From an uncultured Holophagaceae bacterium (GTDB taxonomy: Bacteria > Acidobacteriota > Holophagae > Holophagales > Holophagaceae), in contig CAIRAS010000175.1 of the NCBI GenBank assembly GCA_903876615.1, positions 1-6,865 on the forward strand: a stretch of DNA of 6,865 nucleotides, read 5' to 3'. Each line of letters opens with the position of its first letter. The first letter of the stretch is position 1. This document shows positions 5,001 through 6,865 of this stretch, in pieces. The notes under the pieces were generated by a model. It searched no databases, had not been told where the DNA came from, and worked only from the letters and a program-made list of their open reading frames with translations. The translations under genes and the position numbers were made by a program.

Positions 5001-5860
5001 GGGTTCTCCTGCAGGAACAGCTGGGCCAGCCGGTCGATCAGCGCCGGCCCCCGCTCCAGCGGGAGGAGCGGCAGCGGCACCAGCGGGCCGTCCCAGGCCG
5101 CCCTGAGCCGGGCCAGCTCCGCTTGGTTCAGGCGGTGGCGGATCTTCAGCAACTCCAGGCCGGGACCCTCCGGAGGCACGGGGTACAGCCCGTTCGCCAC
5201 CATCAGGTCGGGGCGCAGGCCCAGCCTGGCCTCCAGCACTTCCAAGAGCTCCAGCGTCTCCTGGATGGGCATCTCCTCCGCCAGGGTGGCCAGGGTCACC
5301 GCGCAGCGGGTGGGGTCCGCCAGGAAGGCCGCCAGGTCCGCGGCCATGTCCCCCAGCTGGCCGCCCTGGGCCGCCTGGGCCAGCAGCCCCGGCGCGGCGA
5401 GCAGGGTGGCGCCATGGCCCGTGGCAGGGGCATCCAGGATCACCAGGTCGGCCCGGGGGCGCCGGCCCTGGTGCAGGGTCCGATAGGCGTAGCCCAGCAG
5501 GGCCGTCTCCTTCAGGCCCGGCGCCCCCTCCACGAAGTGGTGGAAGGCGGGGCTCTCCACGATCTTCCGGGCCAGGTAGTCGAGGGGGACCTTCTCGTGG
5601 ACCAGGCCCTCGATGACCGCTGCAGGCTGGAGGTTCTGGAGCCAGAGGCCCGGACCCGCCTGCACGATGTTGCCGCCTGAGGGGTCGGTCCCCAGCGCCT
5701 GGTGGAGGCTCACCCGCGGGTCCACCTCCAGCAGGAGCACCCGTCGGCCCCGCGCGGCCAGGAGGCGGCCCAGCACCGAGGCGAGGGTGGTCTTGCCGAC
5801 CCCGCCCTTCCCAGTCACCACCACCAGCTGGTGCTCCGCGAGGCGATCCAGGGCGGACAT
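4997..5860 (-). CDS. ArsA/Get3-family ATPase, first of a pair, with intact GKGGVGKTT
   Basis: A 287-residue P-loop ATPase related to ArsA/Get3. It has the complete deviant Walker A GKGGVGKTT (17-25, signature Lys18 and catalytic Lys23), switch I LEVDPRVSLHQAL with Asp48 (the family's usual DPAHSL is altered), switch II ILDAPATGHG (141-150) and VANGL (221-225) for the nucleotide base. One cysteine only, so no zinc-binding CxxC. It is shorter than Get3, with a reduced helical insert between the switch regions. Start at 5860 follows AGGAG (5870-5874) and places the P-loop at the usual distance. First gene of a two-gene operon transcribed away from the YIP1 gene; its stop overlaps the partner's start. 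Paired ArsA-like ATPases are known in actinobacteria (BagA/BagB of Mycobacterium tuberculosis, from memory) and myxobacteria; the substrate here is unknown. Confidence 0.9.
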   Translation of the reverse strand: MSALDRLAEHQLVVVTGKGGVGKTTLASVLGRLLAARGRRVLLLEVDPRVSLHQALGTDPSGGNIVQAGPGLWLQNLQPAAVIEGLVHEKVPLDYLARKIVESPAFHHFVEGAPGLKETALLGYAYRTLHQGRRPRADLVILDAPATGHGATLLAAPGLLAQAAQGGQLGDMAADLAAFLADPTRCAVTLATLAEEMPIQETLELLEVLEARLGLRPDLMVANGLYPVPPEGPGLELLKIRHRLNQAELARLRAAWDGPLVPLPLLPLERGPALIDRLAQLFLQENP

Positions 5861-5911
5861 GGGATGGGACTCCTGGGCGGCAATGAGCCCTCAATGTAGC
5901 ACCGGCGGCCA

Positions 5912-5937
5912 GGCCAGGCGCCGCGGCGGTCCTGGCC
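5912..5937. repeat. GC-rich palindrome between divergent genes
   Basis: GGCCAGG (5912-5918) and CCTGGCC (5931-5937) are perfect 7-bp arms around CGCCGCGGCG (5919-5928), itself a 10-bp palindrome, plus two unpaired bases. It occupies the middle of the 128-bp region between the divergent ATPase and YIP1 genes. It may be a regulator site or a structured leader; in DNA this GC-rich, chance symmetry is also possible. No convincing -35/-10 pair for either direction was found in the rest of the region. Confidence 0.4.
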
Positions 5938-5988
5938 CGGGTTCCGCAGGTGCGTTAAAGTTGGCTCGTTGTCTGAGAGGTCCTTGCC

Positions 5989-6729
5989 ATGAGTGAACAG
6001 CCTTCCTCCCTGTACGGCGAGCAGCCCGAGGCGCCGCGTCCTCAGGCGCCGGGCCTGCTGGAGCAGCTCGTCGGCGTGTTCACGGCTCCCGTGGACCTGT
6101 TCCGCCGCCTCAACCAGGCCCCCAGCTGGGGCTGGGCCCTGGGCGTGATCATGGTGGCCTCCCTGATCATCACGGTCATCTGGGGGCTCAAGGTGGACGT
6201 GGACGAGATGCTCCGCCCCATCCTGGAGCGCAACCCGCAGATCCAGGCCGCGCAGATCGACATGGTCATCGACATGCAGAAGAAGTTCATCCTGCCCTTC
6301 GGCATCCTCGGCGTCCTGTTCATCACCCCCGCGGCCATGGCACTGGTGGCCCTCTTCTACTGGCTCATCGGCAAGGCCCTGCCCGAAGACGGGGCGCCCA
6401 GCTACCTGCAGGCCCTCAGCGCCGCCATCGTGCCAGGCCTCGTGAAGCTGCCCCACATGCTGCTCATCGCGGTGATCTGCCTCGTGCGTCCCATCGGCGG
6501 CCTCACCCCCGACAAGGTGGCCCCGACCTCCCTGGGCTACTTCCTGCACGTCGACAGCGTCAAGCTGCAGGCCCTGTACTATGCCCTGGACCTCTTCTAC
6601 TTCGCCGAGGCCGCGCTGGCCTTCCTGGCCCTGCGCTACCTGGTCCGCGTCAAGACCGCCGGCGCGCTGCTGGCCGTCCTCGTGCCCATGGCCTGCGCCA
6701 TCGGCATGCGCCTGCTCGGGGCCAAGTAG
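5989..6729 (+). CDS. YIP1 family integral membrane protein
   Basis: A 246-residue polytopic inner-membrane protein matching the YIP1 family. A Pro/Glu-rich cytosolic N-terminus (1-22) leads into the characteristic LLEQLVGVFTAPVDLFRRL (23-41), the amphipathic pre-membrane segment common in bacterial YIP1 proteins. Hydrophobic stretches at about 49-67, 101-128 (long enough for one bent or two close helices), 146-166, 200-219 and 224-243 give five or six membrane helices. Start at 5989 follows GAGAGG (5975-5980). The next gene starts at the base after its stop codon, so both belong to one operon. Bacterial YIP1 proteins have no firmly established function; association with an efflux adaptor, as here, hints at a role beside an ABC or RND exporter. 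Confidence 0.85.
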   Translation: MSEQPSSLYGEQPEAPRPQAPGLLEQLVGVFTAPVDLFRRLNQAPSWGWALGVIMVASLIITVIWGLKVDVDEMLRPILERNPQIQAAQIDMVIDMQKKFILPFGILGVLFITPAAMALVALFYWLIGKALPEDGAPSYLQALSAAIVPGLVKLPHMLLIAVICLVRPIGGLTPDKVAPTSLGYFLHVDSVKLQALYYALDLFYFAEAALAFLALRYLVRVKTAGALLAVLVPMACAIGMRLLGAK

Positions 6730-6865
6730 ATGGCCTCCCGGAATACGAAACTTGTCATCGGCGGAGCCGTGGCTCTGGTGGTCCTCATCGGCCTCGGCGT
6801 GGCCTTCGGCGGGGCCCGGGACGAGGACAGCGCCTTCGCCTGGGACACCCTCGGGCGGGGCGACA
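6730..6865 (+). CDS. Probable HlyD/MacA-like periplasmic adaptor subunit, 5' part only
   Basis: An open frame starting at the ATG directly after the YIP1 stop codon (TAGATG) runs 45 codons to the window end. It begins MASRNTK, then a single membrane anchor of about 20 hydrophobic residues (LVIGGAVALVVLIGLGVAF, 8-26), then a polar stretch ending in AWDTLGRGD (37-45). A short basic N-terminus, one signal anchor and an [E/D]T-x-x-RGD segment are how membrane-fusion (HlyD/MacA-type) adaptors of tripartite exporters usually begin. With so little sequence the family call is inferred; any inner-membrane anchored periplasmic protein remains possible. No strong ribosome site is seen (only GGGGC upstream), so translation probably couples to the YIP1 gene. 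Confidence 0.55.
   Translation, partial: MASRNTKLVIGGAVALVVLIGLGVAFGGARDEDSAFAWDTLGRGD

Noticed and set aside
4164..5486. A 440-codon plus-strand open frame across the ATPase genes
   Set aside because: Antisense shadow of two clear P-loop ATPases; composition is low-complexity Gly/Arg/His/Gln with no domain.
3954..5860. Arsenite efflux ATPase (arsA) in an arsenic resistance operon
   Set aside because: No arsB, arsR, arsC or arsD nearby, no metal-binding cysteines, and two separate genes rather than the fused two-domain ArsA.
5001..5894. Upstream extension of the second ATPase frame (to a 646-residue protein)
   Set aside because: The extra 298 residues are Gly/Pro/Arg-rich nonsense overlapping the first ATPase in another frame. 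The ATGA overlap with its own ribosome site marks the real start at 5000.

Overview
The window is GC-rich (arms of most genes are strongly G/C at third positions) and reads as ordinary chromosomal DNA of a free-living bacterium. The gene mix (PHA granule proteins, a paired ArsA/Get3-like ATPase operon, and a YIP1 membrane protein directly followed by an HlyD/MacA-like adaptor) fits a high-GC acidobacterium of the Holophagae/Geothrix type. A myxobacterium or other delta-group organism is possible. This placement is inference from gene content; no rRNA or other marker is present.

Layout, left to right. (1) Positions 83-1477, plus strand: a three-gene operon of a polyhydroxyalkanoate (PHA) granule-system protein, an acyl-CoA-binding protein (ACBP) and a soluble TPR-type repeat protein. 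(2) Positions 1478-1690: a non-coding gap between convergent genes that holds a 125-bp imperfect long inverted repeat with internal direct repeats. (3) Positions 3861-1691, minus strand: a second PHA operon, phaR (granule regulator), a phasin-like granule protein and a patatin-family lipase. (4) Positions 3862-3953: a short AT-rich regulatory region with two copies of a TACCGC-N3-GCGGTA palindrome 33 bp apart, the second one nested in a longer perfect stem-loop next to a T tract. (5) Positions 5860-3954, minus strand: two ArsA/Get3-family ATPase genes overlapping by ATGA. (6) Positions 5861-5988: a divergent intergenic region with a GC palindrome. (7) Positions 5989-6865, plus strand: a YIP1-family membrane protein and, with no spacer, the start of a probable efflux periplasmic adaptor cut by the window end.

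How it works together: regions 1 and 3 converge and both concern PHA storage granules. PhaR probably senses polymer or granules and represses its own operon through the paired palindromes; the phasin coats the granule; the patatin is a candidate lipase/depolymerase at the granule surface; ACBP could buffer the acyl-CoA pool that feeds or drains the polymer. No PHA synthase, thiolase or reductase gene is in the window. The ArsA pair looks like an asymmetric heterodimer, one partner with and one without the signature P-loop lysine. No wholly new system is evident; the best leads are the PhaR double operator/hairpin, the patatin and ACBP associations with PHA genes, the ArsA asymmetry and the convergent-gene repeat element.
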